Shown one piece after another: positions 21,902-34,804 of a stretch of DNA of 64,000 bases; within the stretch, counting starts at the first letter, position 1; each line of letters begins with the position of its first letter. The notes beneath the pieces were generated by a model that worked only from the letters and a program-made list of their open reading frames with translations, ran no database searches and had not been told where the DNA came from. The stretch is from the NCBI GenBank assembly GCA_019188255.1, contig JAETXT010000007.1, positions 2,480,001 through 2,544,000 on the forward strand, given 5' to 3'. The position numbers and the translations under genes were made by a program. The stretch comes from Verticillium longisporum. Taxonomy: Eukaryota; Ascomycota; Sordariomycetes; Glomerellales; Plectosphaerellaceae.

Positions 21902-22160
21902 GCCTGTCGTCTGTGGCGGGGTGGCCGGTCCCTCTTTTGTCTATCCTCTTGATTTTGCACATTCCGGCAGCATTCGGTCTCAGCCTTCCATTCATATACA
22001 TCCTTGCGTGCACGCTGGCAAGAGAACGAAAAAGTAGCTGAAACTAGATTCCCAAGAGTAGGAAAAGCACATGACAACATACAAATACAAATGACATGCC
22101 AATTATTATCTGTATTCATGCTAAAAAAAATCCCAACGCCATCTGCTACCTCAATCAAGC

Positions 22161-24014
22161 CTACAATGTTTCTCTCGGAGTCTGCACTGGTCCGAGGTCA
22201 CCCCCATCACCATCCTTACGGTCCCTCTCCCGATCCCTACCAGAGGCCGGGCTCATGGTCGACAACCCAATGCTGGCGCCTGATCCCTGTGCGGGCGGCG
22301 GTCCTTCATAGGGCGGTGGCGCGGCATAGCCGCCGGGAGACAGAGGGCCGCCGGGCGGGGCATATCCTGCTGGCGCTGCGTGGCCGGCAAAGCCATAGCC
22401 AGGCTGGTAGCCTGCGTTGCCGCCGCCGGGCTGCGCCTGGCCCTGGTGGCGCCACGGCTCTTGGCCCGAAGGGTGTCCGCCGTAAAAGGGGCCGTTCGTG
22501 TGGCGCTGCTGGCGGCGGCGGAGGAAGCCCTGGCCGAACATGAAGAAGAGCGAGAAACCGCATACGGCGATGACAAGAGCAGCGAGGAAATAACCCTCTT
22601 GGCGGTTGAGTGCGAACGAGAAGCCGCTGCTGTGGTCAGTACATCTAGTCTATGCAATCGAGGTCAAAGCGGGAACGCTTACAGGAACGCATTAAAAGTG
22701 CCGACGAAGAGTATGATGCGTCCAGTCCACCGGTGCGGGGTTTGCAGCTTGGTGGGCTTATTCGTGCGCTTAAACTGCAAGTGGTGCAGGATGCCGAGTA
22801 CAAACTGGCCGAAAAATAGGCCAAAGACGACAAGGCCGATGATCTGGTGCCTGTCGTTGAATCCGCGAGACTGGTTCGGGTCAGTGACATGCTTGCCTCG
22901 GGGTGGGGTCGACAGGAGCCTAAACCTACACGTTGATACAGGAAACTCGTGACAATGCCTAGGCTGACACCGACAATGGCAAAGACGAGGGCGACGCTTT
23001 GGACGATGCCGTGCCAGCGCACCATCTGGCCGGCACGCAGGCACAATATGCCTGCCGGCAGCAACACGCAGACGGACATGATCATGAAGATGGCGTGAAA
23101 CCGTGACTTGAGATCGCGATGGCTCTGGCGGTGGAATCTCGCCTCGGTGCCAATGTTCTTCGCGTCGGCGCTGATGCTCGTGGCGTTGACCTTGTTGGTG
23201 CGGCCCATGTCGATCTCGAAGCCGCCAAACTGCCTATGCATGGGCAGCGGCGCGTCCATGTCGTCAGAACGCAGGCTGCCGTCGGGACCAACGGCCCAGA
23301 TGGCCTTCTGATCGTGATCAAAGACATCGAGGGAGCCGTGCAGCCAGGTGCGACAGTGGTCGGGGCAGCGTGCGTTGAAGACCAAGTAGTCGCCTTGTAT
23401 GCCAGTACCGTCGAGCACCTCCCAGCGCATGTGGGAGTAGTACTCGGGCTCGTAGTTGCCAAAGGCGATGCGAGGCGAGAAGGTGACGCCGGTGCCTTCG
23501 TCATCGTGGTAGAGCATGAGAATCAGGGAATTGGGCATGTCGTCTGACCCAAGGCCGACGGCACCCCAGGTGACGCTCTGGTGAACGCGCAGGGAGAAGT
23601 AGACATCGCGATTGTGGTCGGTCGGAGCGGCGAAGGCGAAGGTGACGAGGGTGTCGGGAGACACGAAGACGGACTGGCCCGTCTCTTGGGCGTGGACAGG
23701 CGTGGGGTATGTCGAGAGGGCTAACTTGTCAGCCAATTCATTGAAACAAGGAACGAGTATGTCGTCTCTAGAGGATCAAGGGAAGAACTGCATGTGCCGC
23801 GCGACCCGTGAACCTGGATTGGGCCTTGGAGGCACCGGAACAAACGGCAACAGCGAGAGGCGTTGATGCTAGTTGGGTGGGAAGGAGAAGGGGGGGGCGG
23901 GATGGATTTCCAGGGGAAGCTACACCCCAAGGACCCAGCAAATAAGGTGAGGCTGGCTCACGTACCTGCATTGGCGGCCAGGGCGACCCTTCCCAGTACT
24001 TTGGGAAACAACAT
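22161..24014 (-). CDS. DOMON / cytochrome b561 membrane protein
   Basis: Four exons, 23966-24014, 22930-23720, 22683-22870 and 22161-22629, encode 498 residues. A short N-terminal leader (MLFPKVLGRVALAANAALS) leads to a DOMON-like extracellular domain related to the cytochrome domain of cellobiose dehydrogenase (VTFAFAAP, SVTWGAVGLGSDDM, YLVFNARCPDHC). Five or six hydrophobic spans of a b561 core follow, with candidate haem-ligand histidines in RFHAIFMIMS, VRWHGIVQS, DRHQIIGL, LHHLQF and TPHRWTGR. The C-terminal tail is Gly/Pro-rich and cytosolic. The expected role is transmembrane electron transfer, for example reduction of ferric iron or oxidised radicals at the surface; the partner is unknown. 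The first intron (23721-23965) is 245 nt, longer than the other introns here, so exon 1 is less certain. Confidence 0.85.
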
Positions 24015-24700
24015 TGTCGTAAGTCAACGCTTTCGCCGTCTCTCTCTTTCTATCGTTCCTTCGCCACGAAACACCGAGCGTGAGGAAGGAGGATGGCTCA
24101 GGAAACATAAGACAAGAAGGAACGGCATGGACAAATGGCATGTGCGTGTGCTACACTTGTCTTGGCAAAAAGCTTCTTCCCCCATTGCCTACAGCCTGCG
24201 GCAATCTCCTTCTCAATCTCCTCGCAATCTAAGTACCATGTACTCCTTGTTCACTTGTTCATACGAACCCCCCTCGTTGTGCAAACACAACTGGCGACGA
24301 CCCCGGCCGAGCCTCGCCAATCATCATTAAGATGATTCACCCAAGCAAGTCGGGCACTTACTTGTTGGGGGCCACACTCTGCCAAGTCTGCTTCCAATGG
24401 CGTGTCACATGTCTGGCACCTGTCAAATCATCCCCCTCACTGACTTCATATCATCATGCAACATGGCTCGCACACACATCACGAAACATGCAAGTCAAAC
24501 ACGACAGGATTGAAGGAACAGAAAGGTACGGTAATGACTGTCGTTGTTGTTTTTATTTTGTCAATCTTGAGTCAATCTGCAAACGGTAAAGACTGGACAA
24601 GCTTGTAAGAAGCGATAATCACCAAGCATCGCATACGCATACCGTGGCCGATGGACAGTCTGAGGCCCCAGTTCGCAAACATGCCGGAGTCACGCAGCTC
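24015..24700. other. Intergenic interval, no gene
   Basis: Between INO1 (-) and the DOMON protein (-), so it is the promoter side of the DOMON gene and the terminator side of INO1. Nothing beyond short AT-rich sequence near 24530-24560 stands out. Confidence 0.5.
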
Positions 24701-26340
24701 CTAGAAGAGCTTGTGCTCGAGCGTCATGTCGCTCTCCGGCTCGAGACCGACGCAGGCGCGGAAGATGTTGGTCAGAGCCGAGCGCTGCTTGGCGAGGGCG
24801 TTGACGACGGGCGTGCCGGGGGCGTCAGGGGCGCCTTGAGCATGTAGCTCAGCACGCTGAGCACGCTGTGGAAGCCCCTGAAGTCCTTGCCGGCGGCCTC
24901 GTCGACCGACGTGGCCTTCCACTGGATGCGCGTCATCATCTCGGCGACGAGCACGAGGTCAATGATGAGCGGCGACGCCAGCAGCGAGTCCTCGCACACG
25001 TTGAACATGGAGATGGTCTGGTGGCCACCCATGAAGATCTCGGCGTAGTACTCGTCGAGCGCGCGCTTGTTGTCGCCCACGCCCGGCATGTACTTGATGA
25101 CGACGCAGTGGTCGGGGTGCTCGCCCTCCTTGTAGAGAACCGTGTTGGCCTCGACCATGTCGTCGACAACGTTGGACTTGGAGATCTCCTTGGAGCGGAA
25201 CTGCTTCTGCGAGCTGAGGTTCTTGCCGTCATTGTTGCCGAGGTGGTTGTAGCTCGCAATCGACGTCAGCTTGATGCCGGCGTTGATGAGGAAGTCGACG
25301 AGCGCCGACTTCATCTTGGTCTGGCCCGACTTGAAGTCGTCGCCGCCAATGAAGGCGCCGTGCCTCTCGGCCAGCTCAATGGCGCCCGGCACAAACGTGT
25401 TCTGCGGCGATCCGTTGATGAAGGGCACGCCCTCGAGCGTGCACGCCACCGAGAAGACGGTCGACGGCGACACCTCCTCGTGGCCCTGCTCGATGGCCAT
25501 GAGGAGGTTGTCGGCCGTGTCGTTGACGCCGGCGATGAGCTCCGCGTAGCGCTCCGTGTTGGCCGTCCACTGGACAATGACCTTGTCGAGGCCGTTCTTC
25601 TCCTTGAAGTCGCGGATGTCCTTGCGGATCTGCTCGACGTGCTCGTTGCAGGCCTTGGTGCCCGGCAGCACATTGTCGGCGCGGTCCTCCTGGTTGGCGG
25701 CGATGAAGTCCGGGTAGTAGATGGAAGGCAGAGGCACAATCTGGGCCATCTCCTTGGCCACCTGCTGCTTGAGCGTAGGCTCAAGCACCTGGGCGCGGTC
25801 CATGGCTTCGGCCAGGTTGAGGCCGCTAATGTCCCAGCCGCCAATGACGAGGTCGTTGGGGTGGACCATGGGCAGGATGTCCGAGAAGGGAATGTTGACG
25901 TCCTTCCTGGTCTTGGTGTCGGTGCCGAGCTTGATGGTGGAGCTCATGATGACGGAGCCGTAGTAGTTGGCGGCCCGGACACCCTCCCGCGTCTGCCACG
26001 TGAGGCCGCGGCGGTTGGCAATGATGCCGGCCGTCACGGTGGTGCCGTTGTTGCCGCCGAGGCCGACCAGCATCATGCCGGTCTTGGGGACCTTGCGCTC
26101 CGTCTTGAATTCGTAGACGGTCTCGACGGGGGTCACGACAAACTTGCCGCTCTCGTCCTTGGCGACGTCCGTGGTGCGATAGGTGTACTTGGACAGGATC
26201 TCGTTGTCCGTGTACGTCACATTGGACGAGTTGACAGTGAAGAGCTCACGAGTGGCGGTGGCAGCCACAGCGGCCTGGTGGCCGTTGGATTGTCCATCTC
26301 CGTGCAGGGAGCCCGAATCAGCCTCAGCGTGGGGAGCCAT
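24701..26340 (-). CDS. INO1: Myo-inositol-1-phosphate synthase, one frameshift near the C-terminus
   Basis: Catalyses NAD-dependent conversion of glucose 6-phosphate to myo-inositol 3-phosphate, the first step of inositol and phosphatidylinositol synthesis, in the cytosol. A single exon starts at ATG 26338-26340. Signature segments: [15 protein letters not shown], the dinucleotide-binding [41 protein letters not shown], and the catalytic-region [13 protein letters not shown] and [14 protein letters not shown]. At 24818-24822 a run of five G (C5 on the coding strand) must be six for the reading frame to run on from LKAPLTPP to [21 protein letters not shown] and the normal C-terminus EHKLF. With that base the gene has 547 codons (546 residues), the family's usual length. 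Such a conserved enzyme makes a sequencing error the likeliest cause. Confidence 0.96.
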
Positions 26341-29300
26341 GGTGTCCTTGGTTGGGATGGCTTGACTTGGCGTGGGGAATGGGTTCGTGGAATTGAGTAG
26401 CTGTTTGATCTGCTACTGGCCTTAGATTTCTTTGGCCGAGTCCGCTGATCCCCCGGGCGAGGCAGAGCAACGGGCTCCTGCAAACGGGTGGTGAGTCCTG
26501 CAGAGAAGTGTCAGTTTGTCCTGATTTTTTTTTTCCGCTTGTGACAGTGACCCCTCGGCGGGGTTAACTGCATGGCGGGTTGGCTTACGAGTTGAGGAGA
26601 TTGGAAAACGTCTTGACGACGGGGTGATCACGACTCGAAAGCGTGATCAGGCAGTTTGAGTGCGAGGTTAATGGGTGGTGGTGGGGTGACTGGAAGTGAA
26701 TTGGAGAGCAATGATCTGGCAACGATGACCGATGTTGTGTTGGTAAGAAAAGGGAGAGAAAGGAAGGTTTCGGGCCAGAGCGGGTGGGATGCGCGACTTC
26801 AAATACCATGTTGTTATCTGGCGAGCCGCGCTAGGCAGCATTGCTGCCCCCTTACCCATTACCCAGGTACTTACTACCCGGGACATCGCGCACGCCACGT
26901 CCGACGTCTGAATGGTCGTTCTCTGGCCGTTGGATGCGCTGCAAGGCGCGCGCGGCGCCGAGCGAGAGATGATGAGAGGGGCGGTGAGAAGACGCAAGGC
27001 CAAGGGCAGCATGGAACCTATGCAACGCGATACCATGTGGAGTGGGTAGCGTGCAGGACACAACAGGGCCCCGGGTCGTCCGCTCGTGACAAGCGCGGTT
27101 TTCGTTGGTGAGGTGAGGTGAGGTGAGGGGCAGGGCAGAAGGTAGACAGACGCGCGATGCAGCAGTGAGCGAGCGAGCGAGCCAGAGCCGAGGAGGGGCA
27201 TTTTCGGGTTTGGACGCTTGAGCCGGGCAAAACCAACCCAGCTCCTTCCCTCCGCTACTGCTTCCTTCCTCCCTCAAAGCCATGGTCAAAAGTCAGCTCA
27301 CAAACATCCCTTCTAGCTAGCAATGAGCCTATTGAATTATTGTCCCCCCTTGAGAAGTAGGAGACCTTGATGTGAGGCCGTGGCCGAGGATGGTAGTCCC
27401 AGGATCCAGGCTCTGCCCCTCGTTTAGCCCACCACCCCCCCAAGTTCCCAACAATGAGGGAGAACCCCTCCCCCTCATCCCACCAGACCCGCCGCCCTCC
27501 TCCACTGTCATGCTGGCAGTTCTGTTCTTTATGCCCTACTGCAGTCCTGTACTGTAAATTACTGCTCTCCTCGGCACGCCTGGGCGGATCTTTCGGATGC
27601 TTGCCGGTCGCTCATGCTCCCTTTGACATGTAATTCGTCTTCGTTCCTCGTGTGAGGTGTGCGCGCGAATGCATCTGACCTGCGAGCTCACCCGATGCAG
27701 GAACTGCTCTTGTGGTTCGTGGGATTGTCCCTTCCCCATGCAACACGCCGCGTCGAGGGCTGTGACAGTCCAGCCGCTGTTTCCCTCTCGTAACACAACC
27801 AGCACCCATCTTTGCGTACCTACCTACCGTACCCAAGAGGACAAACAAACAAACAAAAAATGCACTGCCTGTCTGCGCTGCATAAGGTAAGGTACTGTAC
27901 ACTGCATGCCGAGCACTGAGTCCTGGATTTGCCTTGCACCTTGCCTCTCGGCTTCGGGCGGCCGTCTGCGCCGTCCTTCCGCCGTGACCGCTGTTCTCCC
28001 ACTCTGCATGCATGTGAACGGGGTGCGCTGGCATCGCCTCGACCATCACGGTTCGCCCATGACCTCTCTCGTCCATCTTATCAGCCCCCCGAAGCCCACT
28101 ATTTCTGCAAGACGTTCCTCCTCCTGTTCTGCCATTCCGTTGTCTGGGCGCCGGACGAGGCATCTCTGCGTTTTTAGCCGGCCGGAGATCATCGAGCTGC
28201 TTTGCTGATCAGACGGCCAGGGAAATTGTTCTCACCGATGGCACATGATCCCAAGCCCGTACCGTACGGCTACCGTCTGCATTCTTCCGTCTCCACCCGC
28301 TTCGCATCTCGCGAGGCCGTGCTGCCGGGATATGTCGGAGATCACGTGAAGCCACCAATGTACCTTTGGTCCTCTGGATACTCTCCGTGATCTCCTAGCT
28401 GAGCACTGGCCCCTGCTTATTTTTTTCAGGTGGACACACTCGAAGGAAGGCTGACAAACTAGTGGATATGTTGCAGCATCGTCATGATCGCCATCGTCGA
28501 TGATCGTTTCATGTCTGCCATCGCATTCACCATGGGCATGCTCGATTCCCTGTACCGGAGACGAGCGTCTAGATGATGTGGTCTCTGTTTACCATAGAAC
28601 CATGAGAGACTCTTCAGAGTCAAGATGGTCAAGAGGGGCCTGGGTTCAGCGACAGGTCTGCCAACCAAATGGCGATCACCACAGACATTGCCATGTTTGA
28701 GGAAGGTCGTCTCGATATCAACTCCCTCCCCCGGACTAGCCAGCCCCCCAGCCAGGCTAGGCTTCGATCCATTGATGCGTGAAATCCGGTGAGAGTGGGT
28801 TGATTGTTTCGTCCGCAGCAGACCAGAACAGACATGGAGATCATTTGCTGCTCCTGGCTCGAGGTTCTCCTGATTCAGATGGCGCACGCGCATGGGGTCG
28901 GCGTGTCTTCGTTGTGGATGCTCCTCGGACTGTTCTCTACGGCGCATTCCACGCATCCCGTGATCGAGAGAGATGCGCCGATGGATCCCTCGCCCATACC
29001 TCTGTGCACAAACCTGGTCCATAACACCGTCGAATAATACCTTTTGCCATTATCACCTGATTGAAATGTGAGAGGTTCTGGAAAAAGTATGCTCGACCAA
29101 GCAAGTGATTACATGGCGATCGACATCCACGACACCCAATCGAGCAGCGTCCTGGTCTTGACGTACCATTTTGGTCGGAAAGGCTGCATCCATTCATTCG
29201 TCCACCAATTTTGGTCCTATTTGGTGAGCCGTCTTGTTCAGGGGTTCCTGTGGAAACCAAATGAGCGTCCCAATCTGTCCTGGGCAGGTGGCAGCCCTGG

Positions 29301-32300
29301 TAGATGTCGGTCGGCGTGGTTGCACCACAACGCCGTATTCCTGGCAGGTGTCAAATTGTTCTCTCCGAAGATGCTACGGTCACAGCCGCTCTTTTCCGCA
29401 TGGCAGCTGCGGCTAATGAAGAGCGAGCGAGTTGTGCAGAGCAGAGCGAATGCGTGCCAGCCGCCAACGACAGGCGGCGGCAGATTGAGCGCCGCTCCAA
29501 CTCATTTCGTGTCGTCCGTCCATCTGCCAATGGCAGTAATGAGAAGCTTAGGAGGGAGACGTCATTGCCAGATCAACATCCCGATGGTGGGGAGTTCAAG
29601 GTCATGAGGCGGCGTCGAAGACGGCACACAACACAGACATGGTGAAATGACTGGTTGAAAGTCGCGGATCCAACGTCGAGGTTGAGGCTGGCTGACTGTG
29701 CTGTCCCGAGACCTGAAAGATGAAAAAGTGGGTGCTCGTGTACTACGGATCTGATTTGATCTTACACTGGGTTCGACAATCTCGCGCCGCGACTCGAGTG
29801 ATGAGCAGGACCAGTCGGTCCAAGCGGTGCTAGGGATACGAGACAAGGTACCGGGGATTTGTGGGCCACGATCGCAAGGAGCTAATAATGGTAGCCGACA
29901 TGACCGTGTTCAAAGAAGTTTCGCGTCAGTCATGAACAAGATTTTCCATTTCGCTTTATCAGTAATGGACTTGTACGTGCTTCCCTTGCTTTTACCCATT
30001 GTGATCCAGGGCCAAAGATCAACAGCTGGCAAGATAGACGCGCCGTCTGGGTGGCAAGAGAGAAGTCGTTTACGATGCTGGCGCAGGGAGCGGCTCGGAC
30101 AGAATTTCCACCGTGTATTGTAGTGTCCCGCGTGCCTAACCAGGTGCAACAAGACCATGGCAAATATAGGGATCGTGGTCGGAGGAATCCTTCAGATAGC
30201 GCGTCCCAGCCTGCGCCAGACATGAATTGACGGCACGTCGCATGGCATGCTGTCTCGGCCTACCTATTCTCGGAGAGGTCCCGTCGAATCATAGCTACCT
30301 TCCGTGGACCATGCTTGACCAAAACGATGAGCAGACAGTAGACGGCTTGTGAGACTCGGGAATTGATGTGTGAGAGAAGAGTGAAAGGGCAGACCCTCGG
30401 CGCCGAAGAGCGCGCTGACCGACGATAATCAGGGTTTGGAAGCTCATCAAAGACCATGAAGCCACGACGGGAATCGACCTCAATGCACAAGCAGGGCATC
30501 CGACAGGGGAGGGCCCCTCGTGTCACCGGACCCACTGGAGCCTCAGTGGCCACTGTCACTGTGACACTGGCTCCGCTCACAAACGAGCCACCACTTTGGC
30601 GGTCAGGTGCGGTGGGGTTCTGGTGGAAGGGTGCTTGGGGTGGTGGTTCCTGCTATCGCTTCTAGCGGCGGCAACTGTCCAAACTGATGTAAGGTACCCG
30701 ATCCCGCTGGCTCTCGTGTGGTTGGTGATCCTGTAGCGCGCCCCTGGAAATGGCCTTCGGAGACCTGGAAGGTCGAAGTTCCGGGCAACCATTGCTCCTG
30801 CTTTGGCCCGCGCTGGCGAATGGGCAACACCGGCTGTTCTGGCGTACCTACATGTTCCTACCTCTACCTGCTGCGTAAGTACTTGGGTAGGTAAGGTACG
30901 TAGGTAGCAGTCGCAATTGCTGACGCTGACCACCAGGTGGTAGCTGCCTGGCTAGATGACCTGACTAAGACCCCGTACAAGTACAATGAAGTGGCGTCTA
31001 CACTTTGCGATGCCCAAGCTTAGGTTCCCACCTAGTGCGAGCAAGCTGCCACACAAAGAAAGAAACAATGCTCGTCGATCGACCAGTGTTTCGCCATTTG
31101 ACAGCAGACGAGTAAGTCGCACCACGTTCTAGACTCGTTTGTGAAGTGAAGGGACGCGCTGCTGCTGTTGTCGTGGCCTGGTTGTACCATATGGCCTGCC
31201 TGCTGACTACCCACTGGTCTGGCTAATAAGTGGACAAGGGGAAAGGTGAGGGACGCCTGTATGAGTAGGGATATCCTGGAGCGGTGTGAAACGTCTTCTC
31301 TGCAGATGCACTGTACGTACAGTAGTGCCACCTGGAACGTGCAACTGCACAGTTTACACTACCTTGCCTGCGATCCTCCATCGAGCTTCGTTCAATCAAC
31401 GACAGGCTTGGCTTGCTGAGCGCAAGTGGTTGTCATCCAAGCTGGGCGGCAGCGGGGTGTCCAAGCCATGGCAGCGTGAGAGCTTCGTCCGACTGAAGAC
31501 TCCAGATCCAGGAAACGAAACGATTGGAATCCGGGTTGATGCACAATTCCGTCCACATCAAACCTTCTCACGCTTCATCCCTTTTACCAGTCATCATTCG
31601 CGGCCGGCCCGAGTGCCTGAGATTATTGTGCTTGGGACCTCCGCGAACCATGAACCACTCCCCATTTCCTCTTGAACCGATCACCAACACCATCGATATT
31701 AGCCTCGAATGGCTCAGCCCGCGCGCCTCTTGCGGCACAGACGCATACTATGTACAGTACATGTACTTGTACACCTACTAGCTTTCCCTGTAATGGCAGC
31801 TCCCCCATTCAGTACTTGTGCAATAAAGCTCGCAGCCCAGTTGGGAAAGGCGGGGGCAAGGGGCCCTGGAAGCCAAGACCTTGGGTCCCTGTGCATCCCT
31901 GTTAATCGACAAGGATATCGGTCAGGGGCACGACCAGGTCTCATGCTCTCGGCCGCAACCCAAACATCCCCAGTCCCTGACACCCTTCGCATTTCGAGAC
32001 ACGACCTGCAACATCAACTCTGCAACTGCCCTTGCCTTCTGACGTGCATTCCTGTTCTCTCTTCCCACAGTACCATCATTCACCAGGGAAGCAAAAGGGC
32101 CCCTCGTGGAACTCTAACAACCCTCCCAGCGTGCCTGACCAAGATCGTTGCATCAAACATCGAAAATCGAAAATCGAAAACAAGAATCATCAGACGGGAC
32201 CAGAACATCTGAGCGTCAAACCCAGACCTGCACCGAGCAGTTGACAGTTTGCTCCTTCTTCCCCAATTAGCCTGCCCGTTTTGGTTCCAATCTCAGAACA

Positions 32301-32543
32301 CAAACATCCAGACACTTCTGCGAAGTCGTCCGTCGACTGATCCGGACCTCTTGGAAACGTCACTGGACGTCAATTACCACCACCAGTACCATTGGATAAC
32401 CTGTCGCTCAGCGTGTCTTTCGATTTTGAACGACCTGTTTGACGACATTCACCGCCAACTGGTTGTTTCTAACCCTGATCGAGGCATCTATGCCAAGTAC
32501 GAGCAAAGCATCCAATCTCAACCATTGACCACGGAAGCCCAGT
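26341..32543. other. 6.2 kb interval without a recognised gene
   Basis: The largest gene-free stretch of the window, divergent between INO1 (-) and the LIM protein (+). Open frames on both strands are short, unlike known families, and could not be joined into a gene by plausible introns. Small structures seen: GAGGT pentamer repeats near 27112-27131, a GAGC repeat near 27167-27181, palindromic GTACCTACCTACCGTACC at 27814-27833, a second AGGTA cluster at 30844-30907, and AATCGAAA triple repeat near 32158-32182. The part left of the LIM gene is probably promoter and 5' UTR. Unannotated lineage-specific or non-coding genes are possible. Confidence 0.5.
30844..30907. repeat. ACCTAC / AGGTAGGT palindrome cluster
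   Basis: GTACCTACATGTTCCTACCT and then GGGTAGGTAAGGTACGTAGG, the same motif class as at 13044-13117. It lies in the large gene-free interval. Confidence 0.7.
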
Positions 32544-34804
32544 ATGGCGTTCCCGCGGGAGTCGAGCTTCATGCCGACTATCAAGTGCTCGTCATGTGGA
32601 AACGAGGTCGAGATCTCCATGATGGGGGAGCACATTTGCGGCGCCAGCCTCGATAGCGGTAGGTTTCTCTACGACACTCTCTTCATAACAACACAATGCT
32701 GACAGAGGTTGAAGCACTTCCTTCACCACAAACCGCTGACACGTTCGCTTCCTACGCACGTTCGCCGCCTCCAGAGGACATCAAATTCAGTCGCACACAG
32801 CCACCAAGAGTAGACACGAGTGCTGCGAGCAAGTCAACCCTGACGCACCCCGCAGTTCCGAGTACTAGTAGCTAACAGCATGTCTAGATCGCCCGTTTCT
32901 AGGCCAAAGTCAAATAACACCAATCAGCAGTTCTACGGGCTCCCTAAGTGTATCACCCAAAACCCCCAGTGGCGGTAGGCCCGACGACTATTTTCAGCCA
33001 GAGATTGCGACCGACTACGACGCAACACCACCACTAACAGCAAGGCGACCTGGCGGATACGGCGGCTTCGAAGGGCCCGACGCGCGAGACGGTGAGCCAA
33101 ACTATCAGTCAAGCAGTCCCAAGAGGCAACAGGGTGCCCTGCTCCAGCGCATGAATACAATCGCGCCAGGGCCGTTCGAGATGAACCGTAAGCCAGGACC
33201 AGCATCGAAAAACGCATTCGCCTCGTTACGAAAGAACTCAACGACCGACGAGATGCCCCCGTGTCACCGAGAATCACCGAATCCCCCAAACTCGGCTACA
33301 GCACTGAACGGACCAGCCCAGTCGCACAAAGCACCAGTGCGCCAAAAGATGGATTCGCGTTCTTGGGCAACAACCACGTGGGTATCGCGCCCCCAAGGGT
33401 ACCCAGGAAGAATGGCTACGGTGGATTTGGCCCTCCAGGCCAATCACCAGAAGAGTTCGAACCAGAGCCCTTTGGTGTCAACCGATCCGGAACATTTCCC
33501 AGACCCAACAACCCTGCCGAAGCTCCTCTACGGACCCCGTCAGCGCCTGGGCCACGACCCGAACGGCTCAAGCAGATTGTCGACGAGGCCCCGAGCCACA
33601 CTCGTCAACCCTCAATGGGTCCAGATACCTCGAGGCCACCACCGCCACGAACTAGTCTTCTCAGTCCATCAACCGCTGGAAATGGCTCGTCAACTATCAA
33701 CCTGGCCAACGAATTCGGTGTTGGGAATCCCTACCACTCGCCTTCGGACTCAGCGTCGTCAGGCTACTCTACCTTCAGCCGACCGGGTCACTCCAGCTCC
33801 CAAAGCAGCTCACAGACTAGCCCAGTCAGATCGAGACCGGAGAGGAGGAAACCTTCGGACACGTCAAATTTCGATAACATCATGATCGACTTGGAGGTCT
33901 CTATGGCTGATATGGGCTCTATGCAGCAAAACGCCCCGTCTAATGACAGGAAGGCCAACTCGTCCTTTAACCGCCAGCCTAGCTTGGGCGATGTCCGGTA
34001 TGATCCCGCCGCCCAGGGACGCCCAGAGAGGACAAGATCACCACTGGCCGCTGGTCCCAACGACTACAACCGGGCCCCCGTTGAAACGCACATTCGGCAA
34101 CAGGCCTCGTCGCCTCCGCGCGACCTTCTTCCCCAACCTTCGACTCGGAAGCCCTCGGACCCCGCTGTCCAGTCATCTCGCGGCAACTGCAAATCTTGCG
34201 GCGATCCCATCAAGGGAAAGAGTATCTCTTCCGCTGACGGCCGGCTCACTGGACGGTATCACAAGGCATGCTTCGTTTGCACCACGTGTACGGAGCCATT
34301 TTCGTCCGCCGAGTTCTACGTGCATAACGACAAACCCTATTGCGAGCAGCACTACCACAAGCTCAACGGCAGTCTGTGTGGTAGCTGCGGGCGCGGTATC
34401 GAAGGCCAGTACTTGGAGGACGAAGAATCGATCAAGTACCATGTCGGCTGTTTCCGCTGCGGCGACTGCGGCATGTCCCTCTCCAACGGCTACTTCGAAG
34501 TCGACGGCAGAGCATTCTGCGAGCGGGATGCCTGGAAACGAGTACAGCAGCCGGACGGCCCTCCGCGCGGCATGGCTCGATCGCCCGGTCCTCAGGGCCC
34601 GCCTGGCGCAAGACGCGGCGGCCCGCCCCCATGGGTCCCGGAATGGGATCCAAGATGGGCCCTCCCATGGGACCAGGCGGTCCTGGCAGGGGCGGCCCAC
34701 GACCGGCCATCGGGCTGCCTCGTGGCCAGCGTCTTGCGCCGGGGGCCAATCTTGCTCCAATGCCTCGGATGAACAAGCGCATGACGAGACTCGGCATGAT
34801 GTGA
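32544..34804 (+). CDS. Paxillin-like LIM domain protein, two frameshifts
   Basis: Exons 32544-32658, 32706-32828 and 32888-34804 encode about 718 residues after restoring one C in each of two C5 runs (33256-33260 and 34626-34630); the total is then a whole number of codons. The N-terminus has a four-cysteine/histidine knuckle (CSSCGNEVEISMMGEHIC, residues about 15-32). A long Ser/Pro-rich linker follows (LSVSPKTPSGG, a DLEVSMADMGS segment), then two LIM zinc domains: CKSCGDPIKG to CEQHYHK (about 515-567) and CGSCGRGIEG to CERDAWK (about 575-627), and a Gly/Met/Pro-rich tail ending RLGMM. Fungal paxillins such as fission yeast Pxl1 anchor the cytokinetic ring and polarity machinery, so a role in septation or tip growth is inferred. 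Intron 2 has a GC donor. Confidence 0.88.
32829..32887 (+). other. GC-AG intron in the LIM gene
   Basis: The exon ends with GCGA and the intron starts GCAAGTCAAC, matching the strong A|GCAAGT consensus of GC donors. A GCTAAC branch point and CTAG acceptor follow. This is the only junction found that joins PPRVDTSAA to NRPFLGQSQITP in frame with the rest of the gene. Confidence 0.7.

Noticed and set aside
20605..22041. 478-residue plus-strand frame overlapping the ZIFL-type MFS gene
   Set aside because: Alternative frame of the GC-rich second exon (Arg/Pro/Ala/His runs). The real frame has transporter motifs. The frame does start at the shift point, which shows the A4 error.
24868..26400. 510-residue open frame on the plus strand opposite INO1
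   Set aside because: Antisense shadow of a GC-rich gene: Arg/Val/Gly-heavy composition without family motifs, fully covered by the INO1 frame on the other strand.
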